Notes: generated by a model from the letters alone, not told the origin. Counted from the stretch's first letter, positions 20,214 to 29,527 are shown. The stretch is 64,000 nucleotides of DNA from Shewanella donghaensis (GCF_007567505.1 NZ_CP041783.1:3472001-3536000), one strand, 5' to 3'. Made by a program: numbers and translations.

Positions 20214-21632
20214 CTATTTTTGCAAATAACGCTTAATTTTAACCACGATATAAGTCAGTAAAATCGATCCCGCAATCAAGCCAACAGAGAACACCACATC
20301 TTGTAATGCCGTAGGGTTGATAACCAGCATTCCGCCCAAGCCTAGCATCATGATGCCCGACATGAGTTTGAGTACTTCACCTTCTTTTTCAGTGAGCTTA
20401 CGTTTACCTAATGTTGCAGCAAAAACGATAACAATCGTCGCTAACGGAATGATATAGATAACGTTGTAGGCAATGAGATACAAATAGCGTTCCATGCTAT
20501 CTAGCCCTGAAATTGATAACACCGAGGTGTAAATCATCGGGAAACCCGCAGTACAGAGTAATTCGTAGGCATTAGCCAATATTGCCAGTACGGCAGAACC
20601 GAAAATAAGTGCTGGTAAGGAACTTGCTTTAGACAGTTTGCCCATACGTTTTATCAAGCTGCCGCGGTTTTCGACCGACATCGATAAACTGACATCGCCT
20701 TTACCGTAGAAAAAGTCTTTGATGTTCACTGTGGCGGCGATTAAGGCAATTAAGCCTGCGCCTGTAATTATCCAGCCCCCATCGCTGCCGCCAAGTAGTT
20801 GGAACAAGTTGAGCCAAGCACTCATAAAGATGAAGTAAATAAAGCCTGAGAAGAACACGAAAATACCGCCGACTAATAACATGCGGCCACGGCTGCCTGC
20901 ATTTACCATAATGCTCAGTAAGAATAATAATACAAAGAATGCACAGGGATTGAAGGCGTCGACACCAGCAAGTACTAAGGTGAGAACGGGCAGAGACATT
21001 TTCTCCGGCTGAACGGCGCCAATTAATGGAATATTAACCGGCTGTATGTGTGGGGTGTTATCTTGGGTTATTTCACTATCGAAATCCATTCCGCAAGTGC
21101 TAGGGTTATTTGGGTCTGAGTCATCGGAACATGTTTCAAATAATGGGGCGTCGGCGGTAGATTTATCTTGATAAAAATCAGCCATTAAATCACCCGATTT
21201 TATCTTACCACCATATTTGCTATAACACGCTTCAAGGCGTTCTAGAATATAGCGTCCAGTGACATCATGATTGTTGTAACCCACAATTGCTTCGCCACAA
21301 ACGGCAAAGTAGGGCACTGACTTAGGTTCAACACCAGTCAATTCTCCCATCTTCATTAATTTATCAACACTACCAGGTTCACTAATTAGCGAGGCTTGTA
21401 AATTAATCCAGCTATAGCGTTCCGCTAAAGCATCAATAAAAGGGTGTGCTTCACGACAATGCGGGCAGGTTTCTGACCAGAAGAAGTGTAAGTTAACACT
21501 GGGCTCATTTTGAGTTTGGTTAACCCATACATTGGCATTGTTATTATTTGGAACTTCCACAGCTTGTGCGGTTCCACTGAGTGAAAATAGTAAACTGCAT
21601 ATAAAAATGATGCTGGTGGCAAACTTGTTCAT
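20214..21632 (-). CDS. Thioredoxin-like domain fused to CcdA/DsbD-type electron-transfer membrane protein
   Basis: The 472-residue protein combines a signal peptide (residues 1-25, ending AQA), a periplasmic thioredoxin/glutaredoxin-like domain (about 40-135) with active site CPHC, and a linker with a Cys-containing segment (ETCSDDSD, STCGMD). A polytopic domain (about 195-470) has roughly seven helices and the CcdA/DsbD-like motifs NPCAFF near residue 235 and CTAGFPM near 370. Family logic suggests that reducing equivalents pass across the membrane to a periplasmic thiol acceptor. The substrate is unknown. The domain order (thioredoxin first) differs from DsbD. Start: ATG 21632 with GAGG seven bases upstream. 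It shares its upstream region, including a CpxR box, with the divergent cpxP-like gene. Confidence 0.82.
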   Translation of the reverse strand: MNKFATSIIFICSLLFSLSGTAQAVEVPNNNNANVWVNQTQNEPSVNLHFFWSETCPHCREAHPFIDALAERYSWINLQASLISEPGSVDKLMKMGELTGVEPKSVPYFAVCGEAIVGYNNHDVTGRYILERLEACYSKYGGKIKSGDLMADFYQDKSTADAPLFETCSDDSDPNNPSTCGMDFDSEITQDNTPHIQPVNIPLIGAVQPEKMSLPVLTLVLAGVDAFNPCAFFVLLFLLSIMVNAGSRGRMLLVGGIFVFFSGFIYFIFMSAWLNLFQLLGGSDGGWIITGAGLIALIAATVNIKDFFYGKGDVSLSMSVENRGSLIKRMGKLSKASSLPALIFGSAVLAILANAYELLCTAGFPMIYTSVLSISGLDSMERYLYLIAYNVIYIIPLATIVIVFAATLGKRKLTEKEGEVLKLMSGIMMLGLGGMLVINPTALQDVVFSVGLIAGSILLTYIVVKIKRYLQK

Positions 21633-22025
21633 TTGTAACCTCAATATAAACTGCGTACAACGTTAGATACTAATTAGTAACTCTGATAGCAGATTCTTAA
21701 CTTTGTTCAGTATGGAAACTATCTGTTTTTATATACGTGAACTCGCTCCCACTATAGCGATAACGACTGTGATTCATCGCAAACTATTGAAATAAGGCTA
21801 AGTTGTCACTTTGGTTAAAAAAACATCTTTACACTCTTTTACTGAGCCTTAACCCTCATTGACATTGCATTCGGTAAACTTAATTCATTCCTACGAAACA
21901 CGATGTAGGTATCCCCGGATTCAGTTATCAATGCAGCTTGTATTTGTTCACTGTGTTGATAGCGCAAATTTTCAAACCAATTACGGAATGTGTAGTTGGA
22001 ATAAATGACTTAATAAGGTGAAATT
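21633..22025 (+). promoter_or_regulatory. Divergent regulatory region between the thioredoxin-CcdA gene and cpxP-like gene
   Basis: About 390 bases with no gene. It contains a perfect CpxR box in the minus orientation at 21828-21842 (TTTAC-ACTCT-TTTAC, i.e. GTAAA-N5-GTAAA), roughly midway between the two starts. Either or both genes could be targets. Confidence 0.65.
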
Positions 22026-22529
22026 ATGAAAACAGCATCAAAAATCAAAGCGAGTGTTATTGCGATAGTGGCTTCTTCTGCATTATTAGCCGGTCAACTT
22101 TATGCTGCTAACACTGATACGTCAGTTCAAACTGAGCAAACGCAAAAAAGTGAAAGAGCCCATGGCGGCAAGCATCATGGTAAAAGCATGGAAAAAGGCA
22201 TGCGTAAAATGCTACGTTCATTAGACCTAAGCGATACGCAAAAAACGGATGTTAAAGCGATTGTGGCAAAGTACAGAGCAGATAAAGATGACCGTCCTTC
22301 TGCTGAAGAACGTAGCGCTCATAAAACTGATATGTTGGCATTGATTAGTAATGCTAATTTCGATGAAGCTCAAGCAGAGCTAATGATTGCTGATAAACAA
22401 GCTAAGCAAAAGCAGCACATGCTTAACTTCTTTAAAATGCAAAATGAAGTGTTTCAATTGCTGACTGAAGAGCAACAACAGAAATTTGAGTCACGTTTTA
22501 CTAAGGTAAAAAGTAAAGGTTCTCGTTAA
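22026..22529 (+). CDS. cpxP: CpxP/Spy-family periplasmic protein
   Basis: CpxP and Spy are periplasmic, all-helical stress proteins; CpxP damps CpxA signalling. The 167-residue product has a signal peptide ending LYAA near residue 27, a His/Lys-rich stretch (HGGKHHGKSMEKG) that might bind metal, and two LTXXQ-type motifs, LSDTQK near 70 and LTEEQQQKFE near 150. Linkage to cpxRA about 2 kb away and an upstream CpxR box favour CpxP over a generic Spy. The ATG follows AAGGTG. The gene precedes fieF by about 45 bp, as cpxP precedes fieF in E. coli. Confidence 0.8.
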   Translation: MKTASKIKASVIAIVASSALLAGQLYAANTDTSVQTEQTQKSERAHGGKHHGKSMEKGMRKMLRSLDLSDTQKTDVKAIVAKYRADKDDRPSAEERSAHKTDMLALISNANFDEAQAELMIADKQAKQKQHMLNFFKMQNEVFQLLTEEQQQKFESRFTKVKSKGSR

Positions 22530-22574
22530 TTTAACAACGACTCAGCTATACTAGAGATCAACTAAATTGTTTTA

Positions 22575-23465
22575 ATGACTAGTGTTTTCTCTATTATGAC
22601 TGAAGAATCTGAATACGATTTTTGGGTAAAGCTCGCCAGCCGTGCGGCTGTGGCTACAGCGTTAATCCTTATCGTGATAAAAATGCTCGCTTGGCTCTAT
22701 TCAGGGTCGGCGAGCATGTTAGCTTCACTGACTGATTCCTTTGCTGATGCTCTCGCATCCATTGTTAACTTCATTGCGATTCGCTATGCGATTTTACCTG
22801 CCGATGACGATCATCGTTACGGTCATGGTAAAGCTGAACCGTTAGCCTCCCTTGCACAATCTGCCTTTATTCTTGGCTCAGCTTTTTTATTGATGTTTTA
22901 TGGTGGCGAACGGTTATTTAATCCCGTTGAAGTAACTAATGTGGGTGTTGGTGTGGTGGTGTCTATTATCGCGCTTATCATGACATTTGCTTTGGTGATG
23001 CTACAGAAGAAAGCGTTAGCGAAAACCAACAGTACCGTGGTTGAAGCTGACTCATTACATTATAAGTCCGATTTGTTTTTAAATGGCGCAGTGCTGCTAG
23101 CGTTAGTTTTGGCTCAGTATGGCTGGTGGTGGGCTGATGGATTGTTTGCAGTATTGATTGCGCTTTATATCGGTCATCAAGCTATCGATTTAGGTTACCG
23201 CTCGATTCAGTCATTATTGGATCGCGAGCTAGATGAAGATACTCGGGCTCAAATCGTGGCAATTGCAGTACAAGATCCTCGAGTGAATGGCATTCATGAT
23301 TTACGTACTCGTCAGGCGGGTAAAACGACCTTTATACAGTTCCATATCGAGCTTAATGGCCAACTGTTATTACAAGAGGCACATGAAATTACCGATGGCA
23401 CAGAAGATCGATTGCGGGCTGAATTTGCTGATGCCGAAGTGATTATTCACCAAGACCCCATTTAA
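22575..23465 (+). CDS. fieF: Cation diffusion facilitator FieF (Fe/Zn efflux)
   Basis: FieF exports divalent metal (Zn2+, Fe2+) from the cytosol in exchange for protons. The 296-residue protein has six transmembrane segments and the CDF metal-site residues in LTDSFADALAS near residue 50 and ADSLHYKSDLF near 160. The RYGHGKAEPLASLAQS loop near 80 is characteristic of YiiP/FieF, and a C-terminal cytoplasmic domain follows. The start could alternatively be the ATG at 22596. It lies after cpxP, as in enterobacteria. Confidence 0.93.
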   Translation: MTSVFSIMTEESEYDFWVKLASRAAVATALILIVIKMLAWLYSGSASMLASLTDSFADALASIVNFIAIRYAILPADDDHRYGHGKAEPLASLAQSAFILGSAFLLMFYGGERLFNPVEVTNVGVGVVVSIIALIMTFALVMLQKKALAKTNSTVVEADSLHYKSDLFLNGAVLLALVLAQYGWWWADGLFAVLIALYIGHQAIDLGYRSIQSLLDRELDEDTRAQIVAIAVQDPRVNGIHDLRTRQAGKTTFIQFHIELNGQLLLQEAHEITDGTEDRLRAEFADAEVIIHQDPI

Positions 23466-23477
23466 TAATTAGTACAA

Positions 23478-23507
23478 TAAAAAAGCCGCGTAAGCGGCTT
23501 TTTTTAT
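23478..23507 (+). terminator. Terminator between fieF and gntK
   Basis: AAAAAAGCCGC-GTAA-GCGGCTTTTTTT lies between the two convergent genes and can serve both. Confidence 0.88.
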
Positions 23508-23561
23508 TACTAGGTTGAGAGGATTTATTTCTAGAGAGGATCTGGTTTTTTCGATGAAATA

Positions 23562-24071
23562 CTAGGCTAAAGATGTTAGCTTTTGCGCTGCCTGTTCAAC
23601 AATACCTGCAATGGTATTATCAATGTTGACCGTAATAACGTTAGGTTCACCACTTGGGTCTTCCAACGTCGAAAATTGGCTATCAACCATGCCGGGTTTC
23701 ATAAAATGACCTTTGCGGGCATTAATGCGATTCAAAATGAGTTCATAACTCCCTTCCAAATACAGAAATATCACCTGATTATTGCCATCGCGTATTTGTT
23801 CTCGATAATTCTTTTTAAGTGCTGAGCATACGATCACAGCAGTTTCATTTTTTTGCTCAACGCTAAAAGCGGCATCTCTGATCCGTTCAAGCCAAGGCGC
23901 TCGGTCGTCATCATTAAGCGGTTCACCACTGGCCATTTTTATAATATTAGCTTTTGGGTGTAAGTCATCGCCGTCAATAAACTTAGCATTGATAACATTT
24001 GCCAACTGTTCACCAACGCTACTTTTACCGCAGGCACACACGCCCATTACAATAATGCTTTTACCGGTCAT
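23562..24071 (-). CDS. gntK: Gluconokinase
   Basis: Phosphorylates D-gluconate to 6-phosphogluconate, feeding the Entner-Doudoroff and pentose phosphate pathways. The 169-residue P-loop kinase has Walker A GVCACGKSS near residue 10 (usually GVSGSGKS; the Cys replacements are unusual but keep the GK-S core), DGDDLHPKANIIKM near 33, and ALKKNYREQIR near 88. Divergent from a gluconate permease, which fixes the substrate assignment. The shared 138-bp gap would hold the regulatory sites, but I see no GntR operator of the E. coli type. Confidence 0.93.
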   Translation of the reverse strand: MTGKSIIVMGVCACGKSSVGEQLANVINAKFIDGDDLHPKANIIKMASGEPLNDDDRAPWLERIRDAAFSVEQKNETAVIVCSALKKNYREQIRDGNNQVIFLYLEGSYELILNRINARKGHFMKPGMVDSQFSTLEDPSGEPNVITVNIDNTIAGIVEQAAQKLTSLA

Positions 24072-24209
24072 TTTCGTTCCTTGCAGTTATTTTGAGCTAT
24101 ATACTTCGCGAGTTTTACGACGCATCTTGTTGTTGCGATACAGTTTACTGATGAGATGTAGCGTTGTGAACCCCCATAATACTAATACTAAAATACCCTA
24201 GGACAGAAA

Positions 24210-25586
24210 ATGGAATCAATAGCTCAAGTAGCAGATCCAACCTATTTATTAACCGTTGCAGCAATGGCAATTTTTGCATTACTGATACTGATCATCAAAC
24301 TCAAAGTGCATGCATTCGTGTCGCTAACATTAGTGAGTTTTGCCACTGCTGTAGCAGCGGGTATTTCAAGTGAACAAGTTGTTCCGACCATGATGTCTGG
24401 CTTTGGTGGAACACTCGCCTCAGTGGCATTACTTGTTGGCCTTGGGGCTATGATTGGTAAAACTTTAGAAGTGACTGGCGGCGCACAAGTGCTGGCAGAT
24501 ACCTTGATTGGTCGCTTCGGTAAAGAAAAAGCCCCGTTAGCGTTAGGTGTGGCTTCGCTATTATTTGGCTTTCCTATCTTCTTTGATGCCGGTCTTATCG
24601 TGATGATGCCGATTATTTTAAGTGTGGCACATAAGTTTGGTGGCTCGCCGCTTAAATATGCCTTGCCATCAGCGGGTGCATTTGCAGTCATGCATGCTTT
24701 TGTTCCCCCGCATCCTGGCCCAGTGGCCGCAGCTGACTTACTGGGTGCCAATATTGGTATGTTGCTGTTTGTCGGTATGATGGTTGCGATTCCGACTTGG
24801 TATGTGGGTGCTTACTTATTTGGCTTATATGCAGGTAAGAAGTTTGATATTCCATTATCAAAAGTATTCTTTAATGCTAATGGAGTCATTGATCCTGCTA
24901 AGTTGCCAAAGTTTAGTACTGTGATGATGATTCTAGTGTTACCGGTTTTATTAATCTTTATGGATACAGGTTTAAATACCTTAGCGGTAGCGGGAATGAT
25001 TGATGGATCTTCCCCATTAGTTGAAACGCTGCGAATGTTAGGTAAAACACCTGTAGCACTATTGATTACGCTATTGGTTTGCTTGGTCGTCTTTGCTAAA
25101 GACTACGGTATGAAGCACCTTGAAAAGCTTTGTGGTGATTCATTAGCGCCGATTTGTGCGGTTATTTTAGTGACCGGTGCTGGTGGTATGTTTGGTGGTG
25201 TTTTACGTGCAAGTGGCATTGGTGAAGCATTAGCTAATGCATTATCAGACACTGGCATGCCATTAATCGTAGCCGCTTTTGTTATTGCCACTTGTCTGCG
25301 TGTTGCACAAGGCTCAGCTACTGTGGCATTAACCACTACGGCGGCGTTAATTGCTCCTATGGTTGCTGCAACAACGGGTCTAACTGACTTAGATTTATGT
25401 TTTATTGTTATCGCGATTGCGGGTGGTTCAACGGTGTTATCTCACTTTAATGATTCAGGCTTTTGGTTAGTCGGCCGCTTGATGGAAATGGATGAAAAGA
25501 CAACGTTGAAGACTTGGACGGTGATGGAAACCTTATTAGGTTCTATCGCGTTCATTATTGTGGCGGTGTTAACACTTATTCTGTAA
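24210..25586 (+). CDS. Gluconate permease (GntP family)
   Basis: An H+/gluconate symporter of the GntP family. The 458-residue protein is almost entirely membrane (about 12-14 helices), with the conserved GFGGTLASVALLVGLGAMIGK near residue 60, HAFVPPHPGPVAAA near 165, and the C-terminal AGGSTVLSHFNDSGFWLV near 415. Paralogues (GntT, GntU, GntP) cannot be separated from the sequence by eye. Start: ATG with AGGACAG upstream. Divergent from gntK. Confidence 0.9.
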   Translation: MESIAQVADPTYLLTVAAMAIFALLILIIKLKVHAFVSLTLVSFATAVAAGISSEQVVPTMMSGFGGTLASVALLVGLGAMIGKTLEVTGGAQVLADTLIGRFGKEKAPLALGVASLLFGFPIFFDAGLIVMMPIILSVAHKFGGSPLKYALPSAGAFAVMHAFVPPHPGPVAAADLLGANIGMLLFVGMMVAIPTWYVGAYLFGLYAGKKFDIPLSKVFFNANGVIDPAKLPKFSTVMMILVLPVLLIFMDTGLNTLAVAGMIDGSSPLVETLRMLGKTPVALLITLLVCLVVFAKDYGMKHLEKLCGDSLAPICAVILVTGAGGMFGGVLRASGIGEALANALSDTGMPLIVAAFVIATCLRVAQGSATVALTTTAALIAPMVAATTGLTDLDLCFIVIAIAGGSTVLSHFNDSGFWLVGRLMEMDEKTTLKTWTVMETLLGSIAFIIVAVLTLIL

Positions 25587-25643
25587 TAACCATCAATGAA
25601 TCGCTTTTTAATTAAGGGATTTAGAGCAGAATTATAGATAATA

Positions 25644-25684
25644 AAAAGGAGTCCTTTCGTGATCGAAATTGGACTCCTTTTTGC
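25644..25684 (+). terminator. Terminator between gluconate permease and ntrC
   Basis: AAAAAGGAGTCC pairs with GGACTCCTTTTT around a 15-base loop that itself contains TTTCG/CGAAA. Its A/T flanks on both sides make it a candidate bidirectional terminator for the convergent genes. Confidence 0.88.
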
Positions 25685-25710
25685 TTTATAACATTCTAGC
25701 TTATGGAATA

Positions 25711-27126
25711 TTAATCCATTGCCAGTTCTTTGAGCTTACGGGTCAATGTATTTCGTCCCCAACCCAAACGTTTAGCTGCTTCTTGCTTATGCCCTTGGGT
25801 ATGTTTTAGCGCAGTTTCTAATAAGATACGCTCAAATGCTGGTTGCACTTCAGTTAATAAATCACTTTCACCTGCAGCAAGTTTCTCATCAATCCACTGA
25901 GTTAATGCCACTTGCCAATCGGATACTCCGTTGGTTCTTTCGCTGCTATTAACGGGATCTTTGAGTAATTCAGGGGGTAAGTCTTGGGGTAAAATCTCTT
26001 GCCCTGATGCCATCACGGTTAACCAGCGACAGGTATTTTCTAGTTGACGCACATTACCAGGCCAAGGCAGTTGTTCGAGCTTTTTGGCTGTATCTTTGGT
26101 GAGTATTTTAGGCTCAACTCCAATTTCTTTTGCTGCGGTTGTCAGGAAGTGATTAGCTAGCTGAGTGATATCTTCACGGCGTTGTGAAAGTGGTGGTAAA
26201 TGTACACGAATGACATTTAAGCGATGAAATAAATCTTCGCGAAAATCGCCTTTTTGTACTTGTTGCTCTAAATCTTGGTGAGTAGCAGCGATGATTCTTA
26301 CATCAACTTGCACTGCAATGTGGCCACCGACACGATAAAACTGTCCATCAGCCAGCACTCGCAATAAACGCGTTTGCACATCTAACGGCATATCACCGAT
26401 TTCATCTAAGAATAATGTGCCACCATTGGCTTGCTCAAATCGCCCCTGGCGCACATTGGCAGCACCGGTAAAGGCACCTTTTTCATGGCCAAATAACTCA
26501 GATTCAATCAAATCCTTTGGGATCGCCGCCATGTTTAGCGCAATAAAGGGATTGTCTTTGCGGGGGCTGTGTTTATGCAGAGCGCCTGCGACAAGCTCTT
26601 TACCAGTACCCGATTGACCGTTAATCAGCACACTAATTGACGAGCGCGATAAACGACCAATGGCGCGAAAGACTTCTTGCATCGAAGGCGCTTCACCAAT
26701 AATTTCAGGTGTTTTGACTTTTTCAGGCTCTTCAACCGGTGTTGGCACTTGTTCTGTTGCATGGGTCAGGGCGCGTTCAACCAACGCAATGGCTTCATCA
26801 ATATCAAATGGCTTGGGTAAATATTCAAAAGCACCGGCCTGATAGGCACTAACCGCGCTATCTAAATCGGAATGTGCGGTCATAATAATGACAGGAATAT
26901 GCGGGTAATGTGTTTGAATACGGTCAAGTAGTGTCAGCCCATCGGTACCTGGCATACGAATATCAGAAACAATGACTATTGGCTGAGATATTTCTAAGGC
27001 TTGCCATAAAGATTCTGCCGCTGCAAAACTCGCAGTTGTTAACTTTGCCCCTGCTAGCGCTCTTTCTAATACCCAGCGAATCGAACTATCGTCGTCGAGG
27101 ATCCAAACTTGTTCGCTAATATTCAT
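25711..27126 (-). CDS. glnG: Nitrogen regulation response regulator NtrC (GlnG)
   Basis: NtrC activates sigma-54 promoters under nitrogen limitation. The 471-residue protein has a receiver domain (phosphorylated Asp in VSDIRMPG near residue 54), an AAA+ domain with GQSGTGKE Walker A near 170 and the sigma-54 contact loop GAFTGA near 217, the LFLDEIGD Walker B near 240, and a C-terminal Fis-type helix-turn-helix (KQEAAKRLGWGRNTLTRKL). It lies 30 bp downstream of ntrB on the same strand. Confidence 0.96.
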   Translation of the reverse strand: MNISEQVWILDDDSSIRWVLERALAGAKLTTASFAAAESLWQALEISQPIVIVSDIRMPGTDGLTLLDRIQTHYPHIPVIIMTAHSDLDSAVSAYQAGAFEYLPKPFDIDEAIALVERALTHATEQVPTPVEEPEKVKTPEIIGEAPSMQEVFRAIGRLSRSSISVLINGQSGTGKELVAGALHKHSPRKDNPFIALNMAAIPKDLIESELFGHEKGAFTGAANVRQGRFEQANGGTLFLDEIGDMPLDVQTRLLRVLADGQFYRVGGHIAVQVDVRIIAATHQDLEQQVQKGDFREDLFHRLNVIRVHLPPLSQRREDITQLANHFLTTAAKEIGVEPKILTKDTAKKLEQLPWPGNVRQLENTCRWLTVMASGQEILPQDLPPELLKDPVNSSERTNGVSDWQVALTQWIDEKLAAGESDLLTEVQPAFERILLETALKHTQGHKQEAAKRLGWGRNTLTRKLKELAMD

Positions 27127-27156
27127 ACTGCTTCCTCTATAGCCATCAGTGGCAAA

Positions 27157-28194
27157 TTATTGTAATGGCAAAGTAATTGTAAACTCGGTGTGTCCTGGTG
27201 CCGATACACAATCAATGCGACCTCCATGTAAACGCGCAATATTATGGGCTATTGATAGCCCTAAGCCTGAGCCGTCTTCTCTTCCTGTGACCATGGGATA
27301 GAACAGCGTGTCTAATAGCTCTGCTGGGATCCCTGGGCCGTTGTCGATTATCGATAATGCGAGTACGAGTTTGTGGCGCTTAGTACCAATAGTGACTTGA
27401 TGCTGAGTGCGAGTTCTAATCAGAATTTCACCACCATGGTGCTCTAATGCTTGAGTCGCATTTTGGACAATATTAAGCACTGCTTGCTGTAACTGATCGG
27501 GATCCATATGCATATCTGGGATGGAAGGGTCATAATCTCGAGCTAATGTAATATTGGCAGGTAATGTCAGATCGATAAGTTGTAATACTTTCTGCACCAC
27601 TTGATGAATATTATGATCAGAGTGTTGTGTTGGGCGCTGTGGGCCTAACAATTTATCGACTAAATTCCGCAATCTATCTGCTTGTTCAATAATAAGATCG
27701 GTAAATTCTTTTAGACGAGGCTCTTTGAGCTCTCGGGACAATAGCTGGGCTGCGCCTCTTAACCCACCTAATGGGTTTTTAATCTCGTGAGCGAGATTTC
27801 GAACTAGAAATTGGGCTGCCTGTTGTTGAGCATCGAGATTGAGCTGTTGGTGAATTCGATGTTGCTGATCAACTTGCCTTAGCTCAAGTAAACTCAAGTT
27901 GTCCTCATGTTCCATCGGACTCAGGGTAATGTCGATCATGTGATGAACACCGTCTAAGGTGATGAGTGCAGCGGTGTTTACAGTGATGCCTTGGTTGGCG
28001 GTGACAGAATCTTTTAACAGCTCAGAGTCAACGCCCATGAACTGGTATAGCTCAGGCAAACGCTGTTCCAGCAGTTTATTGCTACTGATCCCAAGAAGCT
28101 GTTCAGCTGCGGCATTGGCGTAATGCGGCCGTAATTCGTTATCAATAACGAATACAGCGGTAACCAAATGGTTCAGCAGATTGTTTGTGTCCAT
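27157..28194 (-). CDS. glnL: Nitrogen regulation sensor kinase NtrB (GlnL)
   Basis: NtrB phosphorylates and dephosphorylates NtrC in response to PII. The 345-residue cytosolic protein has a PAS domain (about residues 5-110), the H-box NLAHEIKNPLGGLRG with the phosphorylated His near 135, and the ATPase motifs NIVQNATQAL, DNGPGIP and GSGLGLSIA. I chose ATG 28194 (DTNNLLNHL) with AGGAC upstream. A start 20 codons earlier would run through the NtrC-type site and is rejected. The gene is probably autoregulated through that site. Confidence 0.95.
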   Translation of the reverse strand: MDTNNLLNHLVTAVFVIDNELRPHYANAAAEQLLGISSNKLLEQRLPELYQFMGVDSELLKDSVTANQGITVNTAALITLDGVHHMIDITLSPMEHEDNLSLLELRQVDQQHRIHQQLNLDAQQQAAQFLVRNLAHEIKNPLGGLRGAAQLLSRELKEPRLKEFTDLIIEQADRLRNLVDKLLGPQRPTQHSDHNIHQVVQKVLQLIDLTLPANITLARDYDPSIPDMHMDPDQLQQAVLNIVQNATQALEHHGGEILIRTRTQHQVTIGTKRHKLVLALSIIDNGPGIPAELLDTLFYPMVTGREDGSGLGLSIAHNIARLHGGRIDCVSAPGHTEFTITLPLQ

Positions 28195-28229
28195 CAATTG
28201 TCCTGCATAATAGAGTTGCACCATCATGT

Positions 28230-28246
28230 TGCACCGTTTTGGTGCG
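28230..28246 (-). promoter_or_regulatory. NtrC-type binding site upstream of ntrB
   Basis: TGCACC-GTTTT-GGTGCG matches the NtrC consensus TGCACY-N5-GGTGCA at 11 of 12 positions and lies 35 bp before the ntrB start. An additional half-site TTGCACC lies at 28216-28222. Confidence 0.75.
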
Positions 28247-28323
28247 TTGTGCAACTTGTTCTACACTGACAATTTGTTCATACAATTCCTAGTTAATTAT
28301 ATTTATCGTTATGATATATATAG

Positions 28324-28869
28324 TTATTTAGCTGGCCTTGTTGCCGGTTTAGCAATTGATAAAACAGATGCTTGGTGTAGAAAAATCTTTCTTGGAGAAC
28401 TTGATGCAAGGACTTTGCCGTTTTGGGCTAAAATTTTAACCACTAGGTTATGTTCACCGCGATTAACTTCGGTGACATTAAAAATACTGCTTGATTGAGG
28501 TTGACCATAGAGGAGGTCATCAATATAGAGGGCAATTAAAAAACCACTAGGTAATTCTGGTGCGGCGCTGGCCACGACAGTGAAGTTACCGTTGTTGTTA
28601 CGAATGGTTTCTTCTTGAGTCGGGTTTACAATGCGAATGCGATACTCTGCTGCTTCTGCAGCTTTTCCTGAGCCTTCTGTTTCTGCAGGAATTTGAACCG
28701 TGACGCTATTTTGAGTATTTTGTTTGAGCTCTAAAGGCTCTGCATTTTCGACGGGTTGGTCGCTGTAATGCACTTTTCCTTGATCATCTACCCAGCGATA
28801 TACTGTGGCATGGCTGATTGAAAAGATCATACTACATAAAATAAGACTAATAATTAGGGTTAAACGCAT
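28324..28869 (-). CDS. DUF4124-domain exported protein
   Basis: A 181-residue protein with a signal peptide (about residues 1-21, ending SHA) and an N-terminal DUF4124 domain with the diagnostic TVYRWVDDQGKVHYSDQP. The middle (about 60-95) is polar and Ala/Glu-rich, and the C-terminal half looks like an Ig-like beta domain (FLIALYIDDLLYGQPQ...NRGEHNLVVKILA). The function of the family is unknown; it is often found near glnA-ntrBC in marine gammaproteobacteria. ATG 28869 has AAGGA upstream; a GTG five codons earlier is possible. Confidence 0.8.
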   Translation of the reverse strand: MRLTLIISLILCSMIFSISHATVYRWVDDQGKVHYSDQPVENAEPLELKQNTQNSVTVQIPAETEGSGKAAEAAEYRIRIVNPTQEETIRNNNGNFTVVASAAPELPSGFLIALYIDDLLYGQPQSSSIFNVTEVNRGEHNLVVKILAQNGKVLASSSPRKIFLHQASVLSIAKPATRPAK

Positions 28870-28960
28870 TTGGGGTTCCTTCACCTTCAGCTTTAAATAA
28901 TCTAATATTAGCCTTTTTTGGATTAAAAATCAGCATTAACTAGCTATTAACATCGGCTAA

Positions 28961-29272
28961 TTAATTGTACTCACAGCAGTATTCGCTGATTTCGCTGATA
29001 CGAATTTTAAATGTGACTTTCGCATCCAGTGTAAAAAGCTGACCTGCAGGAACGGTTTTCCATTCAGTTGTGTTTGGTAGTTGTACTTCAAATGATCCTG
29101 AAGTGACGTTCATTACCTCAGCTACTGCTGTATCAAAAGTATATTCGCCCGGCAATACCACCCCAAGAGTTTGATGACTGCCATCAGCAAAGTGAATGGT
29201 ACGACTGATGACTTTGCCATCAAAATAGACATTTGCTTGCTTGGCTACATTAACCTGATTAATTACTGTCAT
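28961..29272 (-). CDS. ppnP: Pyrimidine/purine nucleoside phosphorylase PpnP
   Basis: PpnP (YaiE, formerly DUF1255) is a small cupin-fold nucleoside phosphorylase acting on several purine and pyrimidine nucleosides. The 103-residue sequence shows the family core [27 protein letters not shown] and [14 protein letters not shown]. The C-terminus (ISEYCCEYN) is a few residues longer than in E. coli. It stands alone between typA and the DUF4124 gene. Confidence 0.9.
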   Translation of the reverse strand: MTVINQVNVAKQANVYFDGKVISRTIHFADGSHQTLGVVLPGEYTFDTAVAEVMNVTSGSFEVQLPNTTEWKTVPAGQLFTLDAKVTFKIRISEISEYCCEYN

Positions 29273-29460
29273 TAGTTACCTCAATTTCTTCTACATTATT
29301 ATTTAAATTATCATAGCTGGTGAATATATATTCATATTCAATGAATTAAAAGCTAAATTTAGTTATAGGGTAGAAGTTTATAACATCGATGGTGGGCCAT
29401 TTAGGCTATCGAATGATATTGAATTAATTAGCTTTATTACTAATTAGTGAATTTTAGACA

Positions 29461-29492
29461 ATAAAAAACCCGCATTAAGCGGGTTTTTTGTT
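29461..29492 (-). terminator. Terminator after typA
   Basis: AAAAAACCCGC-ATTAA-GCGGGTTTTTT, 36 bp past the typA stop on the minus strand. Confidence 0.9.
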
Positions 29493-29527
29493 TCTCATAA
29501 ATGAGAAATTAGTTAAGCAAAACCATA

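Noticed and set aside
29393..29406. 14-mer TGGGCCATTTAGGC shared with 15876-15889
   Set aside because: In 64 kb, several chance 14-base matches are expected, and the two contexts are unrelated, so I do not treat it as a repeat.
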